Below are positions 1 through 8,514 of a stretch of DNA of 64,000 nucleotides, in pieces. The stretch lies in contig NZ_SMCO01000007.1 in NCBI RefSeq assembly GCF_004346685.1, positions 1 to 64,000 on the forward strand, in the 5' to 3' direction. Within the stretch, counting starts at the first letter, position 1; every line of letters begins with the position of its first letter. The DNA is from Sulfurirhabdus autotrophica. Its GTDB lineage: Bacteria > Pseudomonadota > Gammaproteobacteria > Burkholderiales > SMCO01. Below the pieces are notes generated by a model. It searched no databases. It saw only the letters and a program-made list of their open reading frames with translations, and had not been told where the DNA came from. A program made the translations under genes and the position numbers.

Positions 1-207
1 CCAAAGATACTGTCCGATCTTTGCTAGAGGGTGAGTGACTGTTGCAAAAAATCTACGCAACAGGCTTAAGGCCTAAGGTTGGGCACAGCATCCAGTCACT
101 CGATCTTGAGGTGCCCCTCAAGACTTACTGCACTTTTTTTGATAGTTCGTGCTTTTACACAATACCGTCAAATTTGATACAAAGGAATAATACAAGGTTG
201 GGCAAGC

Positions 208-483
208 GTGAGAATTCTTGATAAGACATTTAAGCAAACCTTATTCATAGGCTTTATGTTCTTTTGCTATGACTACTTCCTTTTAAATCTTCTATATGAT
301 ATTTCTCTTATGTGGGGCTCTAATAATAGTGGCTTTGAGGTTTATTACAATGCACTCACAAAAAAGCTATTAGCTCCTGAACATATTTTAATTGAACCAC
401 TAGTCGCGCTTCTGCTTGTTTCAGCTGGTGCCATTTTTGCGTTGCGTGTGCGGCGAATGAAAAATAATGTGGATGGTGTATAG
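208..483 (+). CDS. Small putative membrane protein, unknown
   Basis: A 91-residue ORF beginning with GTG. It has two hydrophobic stretches, around residues 10-32 and 58-80, and a basic C-terminus (RVRRMK), which suggests a two-helix inner membrane protein. No clear Shine-Dalgarno sequence precedes the start. I recognise no family. It lies inside the Tn7-like element, convergent with tniQ, and would be cargo. It may not be a real gene. Confidence 0.35.
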   Translation: MRILDKTFKQTLFIGFMFFCYDYFLLNLLYDISLMWGSNNSGFEVYYNALTKKLLAPEHILIEPLVALLLVSAGAIFALRVRRMKNNVDGV

Positions 484-655
484 AAATAAAAACCTCGGAG
501 CCAAGTCTAGAAACGTAGCATTCACACACGTTGTTAGCATTGATTTGCGTTATCTTTAGTGAATTTTTAAAATAGATCCTCCTTCAGCCCAGCCCAGAGT
601 TGAAAGTTATATCAGCCACTTTTTTGATGAAAAATTACATAAATATTCATAATTA

Positions 656-1843
656 TCAATTTGTTGAGTGTGTTTCTGGATTGAATAGCCAGTTACCTTC
701 CTTATGTCGGCTGACATACCAACGTCCCAGCCACCGGTTTACCTGATTCCTGCTTGCTGGAAGTCCGTTTTTTTCAAGAAACCGCTTAACGCTCTCTTTT
801 TCCTCAGCAGAAATCCTGGTATGTCGAGGGTCATGAGCCAATGCTGCAGCTGAAGCCACCCAATAGGGTAAAGGCGTCTGTTTTTTGTAGGAATCGATGT
901 ACGAGAAGGCAAGCTTGGCTTTTTTTGTTGCCCAGATAAATCTTTCCGGCCATTCCTGTAGCAGCCAGTATGCATGGCGTAAAAGATTTAAACGATCACC
1001 CAGCCGCAGCCCGCCAAAAGGATTTTGGCTTCCACTGTAGGTCACTCCAAGTGGCAGCTCTCCCAATTCACCGGCAATAACCTGACGAAGTTTAGAACTG
1101 TGCCCTTTTGACGCAACCAGGCGAATCAATGTATGTAGTCCCTTGAAAAAGCTCAATGCATACAATGATCCTATTTGATTGTCTTCGAACCAACCAGTTT
1201 CCAGTGCCGTTAGAATCTGTTTTTGCCATCCCATAAAAGCATCTGGGATGAGCTCATCCCGTTGGAGTGCTTTTTTGCTCCAGTTATATTCGCAAGTTGC
1301 GCAGAATGACGTGGGGATGCGTTCGGGTAGTAACGATTTGCCAAAATCGGACAGATGATAGGCTAGTGGTTGTTGACAACCAGGACAGGCATCAATAAGG
1401 AGCCGTCGATGTATGGGGCATGTAACGAGGTAGGCGACTTTCCACCACCGTCTGAAATAGGGAACGGTATCTGAACGCAGGCAGTCAGGGCAGAGCTGAA
1501 GCCCAAAACCGAATACCTTTTGCCCTCTGCGGCGACTAGTTAAAATTCCTTGTGCATTGCCATGTGGATCAATGTCTTCAAAAAGCGTGCCGAGATATCC
1601 TTTAAGCATGTGATTTACCAATGACTCGGGTGTGATCAGCGTCATCTTAGAGATATATGCCAATGCATCGTCTGGCAAGATCAAGTCAATATTGCGGCTC
1701 CAAGGGCTACCTGGATGCATCCAGAAACGACGGCGGAATGTGTAAAGTTTTTCAGCATTCAACCAGGCTAGCCGTATTAACCAGGAACTGAGAAGCTCAT
1801 CTGGAAGTGGCGGGCACCTGACTGGCAGTATTGGAGCCTTCAT
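656..1843 (-). CDS. tniQ: TniQ/TnsD-family target-site protein
   Basis: 395 residues from an ATG 19 bases after the tnsC stop. An upstream in-frame extension would overlap tnsC and is not needed. The protein has the family features: an N-terminal segment around DELLSSWLIRLAW, a zinc-finger region with CPDC, then CPIH, CPGC and CATC, and a basic C-terminal part. In Tn7-like transposons TniQ/TnsD binds the attachment site and recruits TnsC. Because this element sits in comM, this protein is the likely reader of the comM site (inference). It is the last gene of the transposition operon. Confidence 0.88.
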   Translation of the reverse strand: MKAPILPVRCPPLPDELLSSWLIRLAWLNAEKLYTFRRRFWMHPGSPWSRNIDLILPDDALAYISKMTLITPESLVNHMLKGYLGTLFEDIDPHGNAQGILTSRRRGQKVFGFGLQLCPDCLRSDTVPYFRRWWKVAYLVTCPIHRRLLIDACPGCQQPLAYHLSDFGKSLLPERIPTSFCATCEYNWSKKALQRDELIPDAFMGWQKQILTALETGWFEDNQIGSLYALSFFKGLHTLIRLVASKGHSSKLRQVIAGELGELPLGVTYSGSQNPFGGLRLGDRLNLLRHAYWLLQEWPERFIWATKKAKLAFSYIDSYKKQTPLPYWVASAAALAHDPRHTRISAEEKESVKRFLEKNGLPASRNQVNRWLGRWYVSRHKEGNWLFNPETHSTN

Positions 1844-1862
1844 CGACTCCGGTAGTAAACAA

Positions 1863-2750
1863 TCAGCGCTCGTATCGGTTTCGAAGGGAAGGGGGGTTCC
1901 AGCCGAGTGTTTTGAGATAGCCACGTTGAACCATTTCCTGTGTGATGGTTTCACCGCCTGCCAAAATGGCATCCTTGGCAAGCTTTTGGAGTAATTTCAT
2001 TAGTTCTCCTATAGTGCCTTCACTCTCTTCATGAAGCCGCTTTGCAATAATTGGGTCATGCAACTTACTTTTGTGCTTAAGGCCTAACTTGGGTTCAATC
2101 GTGGCGAGCAACCTCAGGTAGTCCTCATCCAATTCCCACTTGGGCAAAAATACGGGTTCAAAGCGGTTGGCTATTTGAGGATCTGACTGCAGGACGTTCA
2201 GTGTTTCAGGCGTGCCTGCCACAATGATGGGAATACTCAGTTCGTTGCCCAGATATTTAATTCCATTCAAAAAGCGACGCAGCCGCGTGCCGCTGCCGGC
2301 AAGCGTATTTTGGAATTCATCCAGAATGATCATGCGGGTTTCTAAATTGGTAAGTAACATCCGGATACGTTGCAATTTGGAGTCAGCCGTTTCTCGGGCA
2401 CCGGCAGTAGCAAAAAGCGAAGTTAGGATGTCAGCGTAAAGACGCCCCTCATTAGGCTCTGGCGGCGCTTGCAACATGAGGATGGGTAACGTTGGATGTT
2501 CCAGATAGGCTTCTTCAGTCGGTGTATGGCGACGGCAAAACGTTTTGAGCACCATGGTTTTGCCGTTGTTTGTCTCGCCGATAATGGCGAGATTGGGCAT
2601 CCGATGCATTTTCGGGTGATTAAATATGTCCTCCATCTGCTGAATGATGGCCTGCGCGCGAGGATAACCGATCCAGAATGGGCGCTTTATCGCCTGCACC
2701 CGACTCTCCGTAGAGAGTGTCGACTCGTTGTTTTCAATGTCTTGGGTCAT
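1863..2750 (-). CDS. tnsC: TnsC/TniB AAA+ ATPase transposition regulator
   Basis: 295 residues. Walker A is GETNNGKT (residues 58-65) and Walker B is IILDEF (about 141-146). This is the AAA+ ATPase that links target recognition (TniQ) to the transposase (TnsA/TnsB). Its ATG overlaps the tnsB stop (ATGA), which indicates translational coupling. The length is typical of the TniB type, shorter than TnsC of Tn7 itself. Confidence 0.92.
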   Translation of the reverse strand: MTQDIENNESTLSTESRVQAIKRPFWIGYPRAQAIIQQMEDIFNHPKMHRMPNLAIIGETNNGKTMVLKTFCRRHTPTEEAYLEHPTLPILMLQAPPEPNEGRLYADILTSLFATAGARETADSKLQRIRMLLTNLETRMIILDEFQNTLAGSGTRLRRFLNGIKYLGNELSIPIIVAGTPETLNVLQSDPQIANRFEPVFLPKWELDEDYLRLLATIEPKLGLKHKSKLHDPIIAKRLHEESEGTIGELMKLLQKLAKDAILAGGETITQEMVQRGYLKTLGWNPPSLRNRYER

Positions 2751-4612
2751 ATTTCTTCCACATCATCGAAGGGGCGGATATCATCTATATCCATGTCAAT
2801 CAGAGTGGATGGCGTTTGCGGTATAGCCTCTGAACTGGCCTGTTTATCCAGCGCAATGCGCCGTTGATATCGCTTGGCTTGAGATATCCGGGTGCGCTTG
2901 GTCTGAGTGCGTGCTTCATCTTCGATGCGCCGCATTTCGTCGAAGGCCGCAAAGATCACCTCTTGATTCTCGGCCTTTTTGCCTTGCTCTTTGAGATAAC
3001 GCTGGACGGCATGTAACTCCCATAGGCTGATCGCCGGGAAACGCGGATTTTGATAGGGAATTCGGAAGTGCTGTTTCACCTCTGGGTCAAAAAACAAGAG
3101 ATAACTGATATCCCTCGGATCGCGGCGAACAATGAACTTGCGCTTTGCCCGAATGCTTTCAGTGGCTTTAGCCCCGATCCATCGCGAAAGTACATCGGCC
3201 TGGTAAAAAATCCCATCCATGGAGATTCCATAAGGCTGGATGGTTCGCATTTCGAACGGAAGAAAGTCGATGTGCAGTTTTTCTTCATTGGTTGGTCCTG
3301 GCGGGTAGCCTGTGCCGGGATGTTGTTCATCCCCAACAATACCCTGTTCGTACTTGGTTATCGGGGGCATCTTCAAGTCACTATGGATCCGATGATGGTA
3401 GGCGCCAAGAACCAGACTGGCAAACCAAGTCTCAAACTCACCCAAAGTCATGGCTGCCTTACGCTCGGGATTATAGTTTCCCAAATCGGTAGATCGGGAG
3501 CGCGTTGTTCCTGGAAGCGCATGGATTTCTTTCATCAACGTGCCCATTAGGCGCTCAATGTGTCCGCCGTAGTTAGGTTGTTTGACTGGGCGGAATTGCA
3601 GGTCAATTCCATATTCCTGGCAAGCCATTTTGAGAGCGTTACCGCGGAACTCCTTGGCATTGTCCACGTGGATAATGCGCGGCAAGCCTCGGCAAGGCCA
3701 TGAATAAGATACCTCCAGTTCATTCAATCGCTTTTCTTTGGGTAGAATGGCGTTGGCAATGCACAAGGCTGTGCCCAGTGTGCCGGGCGGGTCAAAGGAG
3801 ATATAGTAACCGGCAACCATGCGGCTGAACACATCAATAGCGACAGTAATGTAAGGACGCTGAATTGGCAGACGATGCGTTTCATCGACAAGGATGATAT
3901 CTACCGTTGTATGGTCGATCTGCAAAACGGCATAAGGGAAATCGGCTCCAGGGAAAGATCCTCTAATCGGTTGAAAGCGTCTAGCGGATTTTTTGCCTTC
4001 CCTGCCGGTCGCAAGTATTGCTGGTGTAAGTTCTCGAATTCTGCGGCGAAATGTGCTGAGGTGCGGGGCAGCAATACCTTCTTTTCGACACTGACGCTGC
4101 ACCTCGCGGTAAGCTCGTGTGGGTGAAAGTCCTTGCTCCTGGAGAAATTCGTCACGAATGACCAATTTCATGATGGTTTCTGCCTGGTCGTCGGTACGAG
4201 GTTTCCCTTGATCATTACGTTCTCTCCGCAAGAGAGAAGAGACGATACCAGTTGATTCGAATCGCTCTAGCCAGCGATACACTGTGGCCGTATCTACACT
4301 GGCCTGTTTGGCTATTTCGCGTACTTGCGATTTTGTACGCTGTGACAGGCCGACTAATGGGGATATGAAGCGAAATCGCTCAATAGCGAGATTCCAGTCA
4401 TCTTCATCTAGTGCGACCAAATCAAGGCGCGGTGAAGGCGTTTGCAGGGTTATTGCATTTTTAAGGTCAAATAAAGAGCTTTTGGCTACTTCGCCTGACT
4501 CGATGTCGATCACTTCGAATTCGGTCATGCTTAATAGTCGGCGGACACAAAAACGGCGGCCTTCTCGCTCCATGATAGTACCGGGACGGATGACCGGCAT
4601 GACATCACTCAT
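2747..4612 (-). CDS. tnsB: TnsB/TniA DDE transposase
   Basis: 621 residues. N-terminal helix-turn-helix region (about 85-120) is followed by an RNase H-fold integrase core with the DDE triad: D233 in LQIDHTT, D317 in IIHVDNAKEF, E353 in GGHIERLMG. A Mu-type C-terminal beta domain and a basic, charged tail follow, where TnsB usually contacts TnsC. It binds the end repeats and joins the 3' ends to target. It overlaps both neighbours by 4 bases (ATGA). All catalytic residues are present. Confidence 0.93.
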   Translation of the reverse strand: MSDVMPVIRPGTIMEREGRRFCVRRLLSMTEFEVIDIESGEVAKSSLFDLKNAITLQTPSPRLDLVALDEDDWNLAIERFRFISPLVGLSQRTKSQVREIAKQASVDTATVYRWLERFESTGIVSSLLRRERNDQGKPRTDDQAETIMKLVIRDEFLQEQGLSPTRAYREVQRQCRKEGIAAPHLSTFRRRIRELTPAILATGREGKKSARRFQPIRGSFPGADFPYAVLQIDHTTVDIILVDETHRLPIQRPYITVAIDVFSRMVAGYYISFDPPGTLGTALCIANAILPKEKRLNELEVSYSWPCRGLPRIIHVDNAKEFRGNALKMACQEYGIDLQFRPVKQPNYGGHIERLMGTLMKEIHALPGTTRSRSTDLGNYNPERKAAMTLGEFETWFASLVLGAYHHRIHSDLKMPPITKYEQGIVGDEQHPGTGYPPGPTNEEKLHIDFLPFEMRTIQPYGISMDGIFYQADVLSRWIGAKATESIRAKRKFIVRRDPRDISYLLFFDPEVKQHFRIPYQNPRFPAISLWELHAVQRYLKEQGKKAENQEVIFAAFDEMRRIEDEARTQTKRTRISQAKRYQRRIALDKQASSEAIPQTPSTLIDMDIDDIRPFDDVEEI

Positions 4613-5379
4613 CGTTCCACCTGAATGTGATTGGCTTCCAAAATTTGAAGTATGCGCTTTCGATGCTCGCCGCCCATCATCATGGCAAGTTGGGTTCCGG
4701 TTTCCAGGCTCCAGATAGGAGACTGCATCGTCAACGGTTGCTTTAAATCCACACCAATTGCGTTGCAGCGTACTAAGTGCCAGATATAGGGCAAAAGTTC
4801 GGCGTGCCGGTTTTTATCTGAAGTGATCGTTTCCAATAATTGCTGAGGTGTTGTGCGCCCGAGATCGAAAAGAACGGATCGAATAGCGCCTTGAGCATTG
4901 CCTTGAGTAGGACGGTCTGCGAATCGGAAGCGTTCGTTACCATATTGCATCAGGAATTTGATGTTGCCGAGATATGGTGTGCGGATATACCGCTCAGTAA
5001 CAATACGGAAGCGGCACTCATATTCGCGACACCAATGAATTGCAGCTTTAAATTTAGGCTTTAATGTTGACCAGTCCTGCTTTAGAATGCTTTCTGGCTT
5101 AACTTCGAATAAAGTTGGTTTGAGATGGGGGTAATGATTCAGCATCGTAGCAGTATATTCAACCAACACGTCAGGTGTATACCGCCGCTGGCGACCTTCA
5201 TTTTTCCAGCGGATGGTAATAGGTTGACTGGCAAAGCGGCTCACCCCGCGATCAAATTCAAGCAACAGCAGGAAATCCTGTTCAAGCGAGGATTCAAATG
5301 CCTGGGCATGAGAACCTTTAGTCGTCGCCACACGACCGCTCAAGTAGCGGTGTCGAGGCGTAATATGTCTAGCGGGCAT
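4609..5379 (-). CDS. tnsA: TnsA endonuclease (5' strand cleavage)
   Basis: 256 residues from the ATG at 5379, chosen because GGAG lies 8 bases upstream; a longer reading frame to 5472 would run into the transposon end. The restriction-endonuclease-like core shows the acidic FESSLEQD helix, D70 in YTPDV and E92-x-K94 in FEVK, the expected catalytic set. With TnsB this makes a cut-and-paste transposase. It is the first gene of the operon and lies beside the right end, as in Tn7. Confidence 0.9.
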   Translation of the reverse strand: MPARHITPRHRYLSGRVATTKGSHAQAFESSLEQDFLLLLEFDRGVSRFASQPITIRWKNEGRQRRYTPDVLVEYTATMLNHYPHLKPTLFEVKPESILKQDWSTLKPKFKAAIHWCREYECRFRIVTERYIRTPYLGNIKFLMQYGNERFRFADRPTQGNAQGAIRSVLFDLGRTTPQQLLETITSDKNRHAELLPYIWHLVRCNAIGVDLKQPLTMQSPIWSLETGTQLAMMMGGEHRKRILQILEANHIQVER

Positions 5380-5451
5380 AATCGAGCTCCAGTCGAAAAA
5401 CTCGGCCAGCCCTGTGCGGATAATATCCATACTGGAAGTATAGCTGACTTG

Positions 5452-5500
5452 AGTCGCAATTTGTGTGAACATAGTCGCATTTATTTTGAAATCTCACACA
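5452..5500. repeat. Transposon right end with TnsB-site-like repeats
   Basis: AGTCGCAAT (5452-5460) and AGTCGCATT (5473-5481) are direct repeats 21 bases apart, matching the 20-22-bp spacing of TnsB-binding sites in Tn7-family ends. The tip ...TCACACA at about 5494-5500 gives TGTGTGA read inward, in line with the 5'-TGT tip of the family. comM coding sequence resumes at 5500/5501. The exact terminal base is uncertain by 1-2 bases. Confidence 0.65.
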
Positions 5501-5925
5501 AGGAAAGCGGGCGGTTTGATTTGCCCATTGCACTAGGGATTTTAGCTGCTTCCAAGCAAATTCCATCGGATAAGCTCGCTGATTATGAGTTTGCTGGTGA
5601 ATTGGCGCTGACTGGTGAATTGCGTCCGATTCGAGGGGCACTGGCGATGACTTACAAGGCATTTCGCTCAGGACGTGCTTTTATTCTGCCTGTTGAAAAT
5701 GCGCGAGAAGCCTCTTTGGTAACGGATGCACAAGTTTTTCCAGCGCAATCATTGCTACAGGTTTGTGCGCATTTATCCGGACAGGAAAAACTGCCTCGCC
5801 ACATCGAGCAATTAACAGCAACCAGCCAGGTTTATGCAGATTTCCGCGATGTAAAAGGGCAAGCTCACGTTAAACGGGCGTTGGAAGTTGCGGCAGCGGG
5901 TGGGCATAGTTTGTTGATGGTTGGG
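5500..5925 (+). pseudogene. comM: comM middle fragment
   Basis: The reading frame encodes KESGRFDLPIALGILAAS and continues through ELALTGELRPIRG to HSLLMVG, where the Walker A motif should follow. This is the part of ComM/YifB between the N-terminal domain and the ATPase domain. The first roughly 85-90 codons are missing and would lie left of the transposon, outside the window. The frame is open with no stop. The fragment runs out into foreign sequence at about 5925 and stops at 5976. ComM is a hexameric branch-migration helicase used in natural transformation. Confidence 0.9.
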
Positions 5926-5938
5926 TCAATTAGACCAA
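5912..5938 (+). other. attL of the serine-recombinase element in comM
   Basis: The core TGTTGATGGT (5912-5921), followed by TGGG, is repeated at 12959-12968. To its left is comM; to its right is element DNA ending the attP arm with AGACCAA (5932-5938). This arm mirrors TTGGTCT (12938-12944) at the other end. Confidence 0.72.
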
Positions 5939-6348
5939 TGCTTATTGGGTTGTATTCAGATGGTTCTGATAGATGAATATATATAATGGTATGTTTGAGG
6001 TGGTTGCTAAGTAACTCGTGTTACTCGTGATTGCTTAATAGTTGTTATTGTTGTGGATGATAAGAAGTAAAGAGGGCATTAGGATAAAACTAGACTCAAC
6101 TCATTATAACAATCATAGAACCACTTATAAGGCTCTAATGTATATCATTGCATACCCACAATAGTTATAATTCAAATTTGACCCCTTAGAGAGCTTCCTA
6201 TGGGTATCCCTATTATTACGATGATGGTCATGTATAACAAACCTCATTATTCGTACATGTATTGATGATGTGTACAGATATTGAAGTAATATGTACATGT
6301 GAGTGTAACGAATGCACTTGTAATAAATACATACCTGATGTGATATAA

Positions 6349-6400
6349 TTGTTCCACGGTGGATACCTTATGAACACTAGGGTGTAGAACCGTGGAACAA
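6349..6400. repeat. 12-bp perfect inverted repeat with alternative pairing
   Basis: TTGTTCCACGGT (6349-6360) and ACCGTGGAACAA (6389-6400) are exact reverse complements separated by 28 bases. The left arm also forms a local TCCAC-G-GTGGA palindrome (6353-6363), so two exclusive foldings exist. It is followed by a run of eight G. Confidence 0.75.
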
Positions 6401-6454
6401 AAGGGGGGGGTAAACCCTCACCTTTAGATAATGCTCCAGCCAAGGTTACATCTA

Positions 6455-6698
6455 TAGTAGTAACTAAGTTGTAACTTAAGTAGACGTTAAGTTATGCTTA
6501 AGTTGTAACTAAGGTAGTAACTAAGCTATGCTCAAGATGGAACTAAGGTAGACGTTAGGTTGTATAACTATCATGTGATCATGATAATACTTACCACCCA
6601 GTTATAACTTAAGCTGTGCTTAAAATGTAACTAAGGTTGTTAATACATCATGATGATCATAATAATATTAACCACCCAGTTATAACTTAAGCTGTGCT
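6455..6698. repeat. Iteron-like tandem repeats
   Basis: Repeats of about 11 bases, of forms such as TTGTAACTAAG, TAGTAACTAAG, TTATGCTTAAG and TTGTAACTTAAG, fill 6455-6570. A 28-base exact direct repeat starting ACCACCCAGTTATAACTTAA occurs at 6593-6620 and 6671-6698, within a larger imperfect unit of about 78 bases that also carries ATCATG/GATCAT palindromes. The layout resembles a plasmid or phage iteron origin or a partition site. Confidence 0.7.
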
Positions 6699-6919
6699 CT
6701 AGTCACTCCCTAGTGAAATATTTTAGTGGAAAATAGTGAGAGGGTATCGATAGGTAAGGATCGGCCTTATCCCCCCTATGGCCCCTCCCTGCGTCAAACA
6801 AAACACTTGATACCTGGTCATCCCTAAGAATCACCTAGCTTACAGAACAATATAATATCTCTACCAAGTCACAACCAGCCTAGATTAACCTCTAGTGTCC
6901 GATCAGGGTACACCTTAGC

Positions 6920-7016
6920 CTGATGTCAGGATGTCCCTTAAATTGTGTCAGTTATAAATTGTATTATTAATTACTTGACACATTAACAATATGGTCTTAG
7001 ACTTAAACCTGACACA
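6920..7016. promoter_or_regulatory. Candidate res site / operator of the resolvase
   Basis: TTGTGTCAG (6943-6951) and CTTGACACA (6974-6982) form an inverted pair, with a further CCTGACACA at 7008-7016 and GATGTCAGGATGTCC just before 6937. Dyads with TGTC/GACA half-sites next to a resolvase gene are what res subsites look like. The spacing does not match a textbook Tn3 res exactly. Confidence 0.4.
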
Positions 7017-7043
7017 TTTACCTACTTCAATGGGAAATACATC

Positions 7044-7670
7044 ATGGTTAAGAAAGACACAGATAAGCGTATAGGGCAGCTTGTTGGATACATCCGAGTA
7101 TCTACCTTAGATCAGAACACAAGTAGGCAGGAAGAGCAGCTACAAGGCTTTAATCTTGATGAGTTGTTTACTGATCATGCTAGTGGTAAAGACACTGAGA
7201 GGCCCCAACTCCAAGCAGCACTCAAGCACCTACGCAAGGGTGATACATTGATAGTTCATTCAATGGATCGACTTGCAAGAAACTTGGATGACTTGAGAAG
7301 ACTTGTTAAGGAGCAAACTGGTAAAGGTATTGCAGTCCAGTTCATCAAAGAAAGCCTCACCTTCACCGGTGATGACTCACCTATGTCCACGTTGCTCTTG
7401 TCAATGATGGGTGCGTTTGCTGAGTTTGAAAGATCATTGATTAAAGAACGACAGCGTGAAGGCATCGCCATTGCTAAGAAGGGTGGTAAGTATGCTGGAC
7501 GTAAGCCAACTTTAAACGCTGAGAAGGTTGCTGAGTTATTAGCCAAGGATGAAGCCAATGGTCAAAAGAATCGAGCTGGACTAGCTAGGGAGCTTGGTAT
7601 CTCAAGAGAGACATTGTATCAGTACATTAACAAAGCTAAAGAATCACCAGTGACAACTAAGACTGACTGA
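7044..7670 (+). CDS. Small serine resolvase/invertase
   Basis: 208 residues. N-terminal catalytic domain with GYIRVSTLDQ (nucleophile S20), then the LIVHSMDRLARN and FAEFERSLIKERQREG motifs and the GRKPTL linker. The C-terminal helix-turn-helix is around GLARELGISRETLYQYI. This is the Tn3/Hin-type resolvase family, used for multimer or cointegrate resolution or inversion. A candidate res site lies directly upstream. Its small size separates it from the large integrase of the same element. Resolvases of this kind are common on plasmids and phage-plasmids. Confidence 0.9.
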   Translation: MVKKDTDKRIGQLVGYIRVSTLDQNTSRQEEQLQGFNLDELFTDHASGKDTERPQLQAALKHLRKGDTLIVHSMDRLARNLDDLRRLVKEQTGKGIAVQFIKESLTFTGDDSPMSTLLLSMMGAFAEFERSLIKERQREGIAIAKKGGKYAGRKPTLNAEKVAELLAKDEANGQKNRAGLARELGISRETLYQYINKAKESPVTTKTD

Positions 7671-8179
7671 GCAGGATAATCTTTAATAGGTCAATGATTA
7701 TGGATACCACTAGGGTGCTTGTAACACTTGCTAGGAAGCCTCAGAACGCTCTATGATCGATTATCGTCAACTTAGGTAACCTACCCTACTATAATTCATC
7801 TTAAATTGATTATACGGTGTTATAGAGTGTTTTAGTAATATAGGGGGTAAAACCCCACCTATAGAACTGAGAGCCAGTTTTCATTTATGCCGATATAAAC
7901 TCACCCTAAGATAATAGTTAGTCACACACCCAGAATCACAGAATATTTAGCCCTTGAGATGCTAGAGTTAAAACCTAGTGGCAGCAAGGGTTTAGTAAAA
8001 AACATCTTCGATACTCCCATCCTAAGATGTACAAGAGTCAGTTTTGGTGAATGCCCTATAGTTTTCCTCCTTTTTCTACGGGGCATTCACCTGTCGATCA
8101 CGAGAGATAAGCCATCATTAAGAATGGCATTATAAAGTTTTATCTGGGTTGGCTAGTCATGTGGTGTACGTTACAATTT
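7671..8179. other. Noncoding stretch after the resolvase
   Basis: About 510 bases without a supported gene. It carries GGATACCACTAGGGTG (7702-7717) and GGGGGTAAAACCCCACCTATAG (two blocks within 7843-7864), which echo GGATACC...ACTAGGGTG (6361-6384) and GGGGGTAAACCC (near 6406) on the other side of the resolvase. It also contains the hairpin at 8046-8091. Confidence 0.55.
8046..8091. repeat. 11-bp perfect hairpin with pyrimidine-rich loop
   Basis: GGTGAATGCCC (8046-8056) pairs exactly with GGGCATTCACC (8081-8091). The 24-base loop contains TCCTCC followed by a T run, which could pair with a Shine-Dalgarno sequence. No T tract follows the right arm on the plus strand, so it is not a standard terminator. 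Confidence 0.6.
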
Positions 8180-8383
8180 TTAGTTCTGTACCAATGACTT
8201 AGACACACTCAGTGATCTTCCCAAGGCATATACCTTAGTTTCACCTAAGCCGTCCTTAGTTACCTCCCAAATACCACTAGGCTTGTAACCTGACTTTTCA
8301 AGCCATAGTTCACGTTTACCTATTCTCAAGTAGACGCCAGTAGCCAAAGTTTCAACAGTAATTCTCATAGCAGTTATCAACAT
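8180..8383 (-). CDS. Small protein of unknown function
   Basis: 67 residues from the ATG at 8383, chosen because GAGG sits 7 bases upstream; a longer frame to 8461 has no such site. The sequence is compact with alternating polar and hydrophobic residues (VYLRIGKRELWLEKSGYKPSG), suggesting a small beta-rich fold. No family is recognised. It is the only visible leftward gene between the resolvase and the recombinase, so it could be a regulator or an entry-exclusion-type gene, but nothing shows this. Confidence 0.55.
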   Translation of the reverse strand: MLITAMRITVETLATGVYLRIGKRELWLEKSGYKPSGIWEVTKDGLGETKVYALGRSLSVSKSLVQN

Positions 8384-8514
8384 TTTATTACCTCTTTCAG
8401 TTATTGGAGTTGTGAGTAAAACACATTCTATAAAATCATACAACACTTTGATATTACGCATTTATTACACATTAGGAATAGTCACATTATCGAATCTAAT
8501 TAAAGGAATTAAAC

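Larger units (their letters stand above)
1..5500. mobile_element. Tn7-family (Tn6022-like) transposon, right part
   Basis: Four leftward genes, tnsA-tnsB-tnsC-tniQ, with 4-bp overlaps or short gaps, are the core of a Tn7-like element. The right end lies at about 5500, where the sequence ends in ...CACACA (TGTGTG read inward), directly before comM sequence. Tn6022-type elements are known to insert in comM. The left end is outside the window, since no copy of the right-end repeats is seen near position 1. The visible cargo is one small membrane-protein ORF. Bases 1-207 and 484-655 hold nothing I recognise. No tnsE-like gene and no CRISPR-Cas are visible. Confidence 0.85.
5940..6925. other. Repeat-rich noncoding region of the element
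   Basis: Almost 1 kb without a credible gene; a 71-codon frame at 6228-6443 (minus) lacks family and codon support. It holds GTACATGT/TGTACA repeats (6253-6300), a 12-bp inverted repeat (6349-6400), a GGGGGTAAACCC motif (about 6406-6418) and the tandem repeat field at 6455-6698. Origin, centromere or regulatory functions are possible. Confidence 0.6.

Noticed and set aside
1-650. Left end of the Tn7-like transposon near the window start
   Set aside because: No AGTCGCA/TGCGACT repeats or TGTGTG tip are present here, so the left end must be outside.
5125-5500. Open frame continuous with comM upstream of 5500
   Set aside because: It lies antisense to tnsA and across the transposon end; only the part after about 5500 is comM.
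6228-6443. 71-codon minus-strand frame in the element's noncoding region
   Set aside because: It overlaps the 12-bp inverted repeat and a G run, has no ribosome site and odd composition (Pro/Tyr/His-rich); it is best explained by chance.
6455-6698. CRISPR array
   Set aside because: Repeats are short, imperfect and without regular unique spacers, and no cas gene is present.
7950-8010. tRNA-like sequence near GCAAGGGTTTAG
   Set aside because: No acceptor or T-arm consensus (GGTTCGA) or cloverleaf could be drawn.
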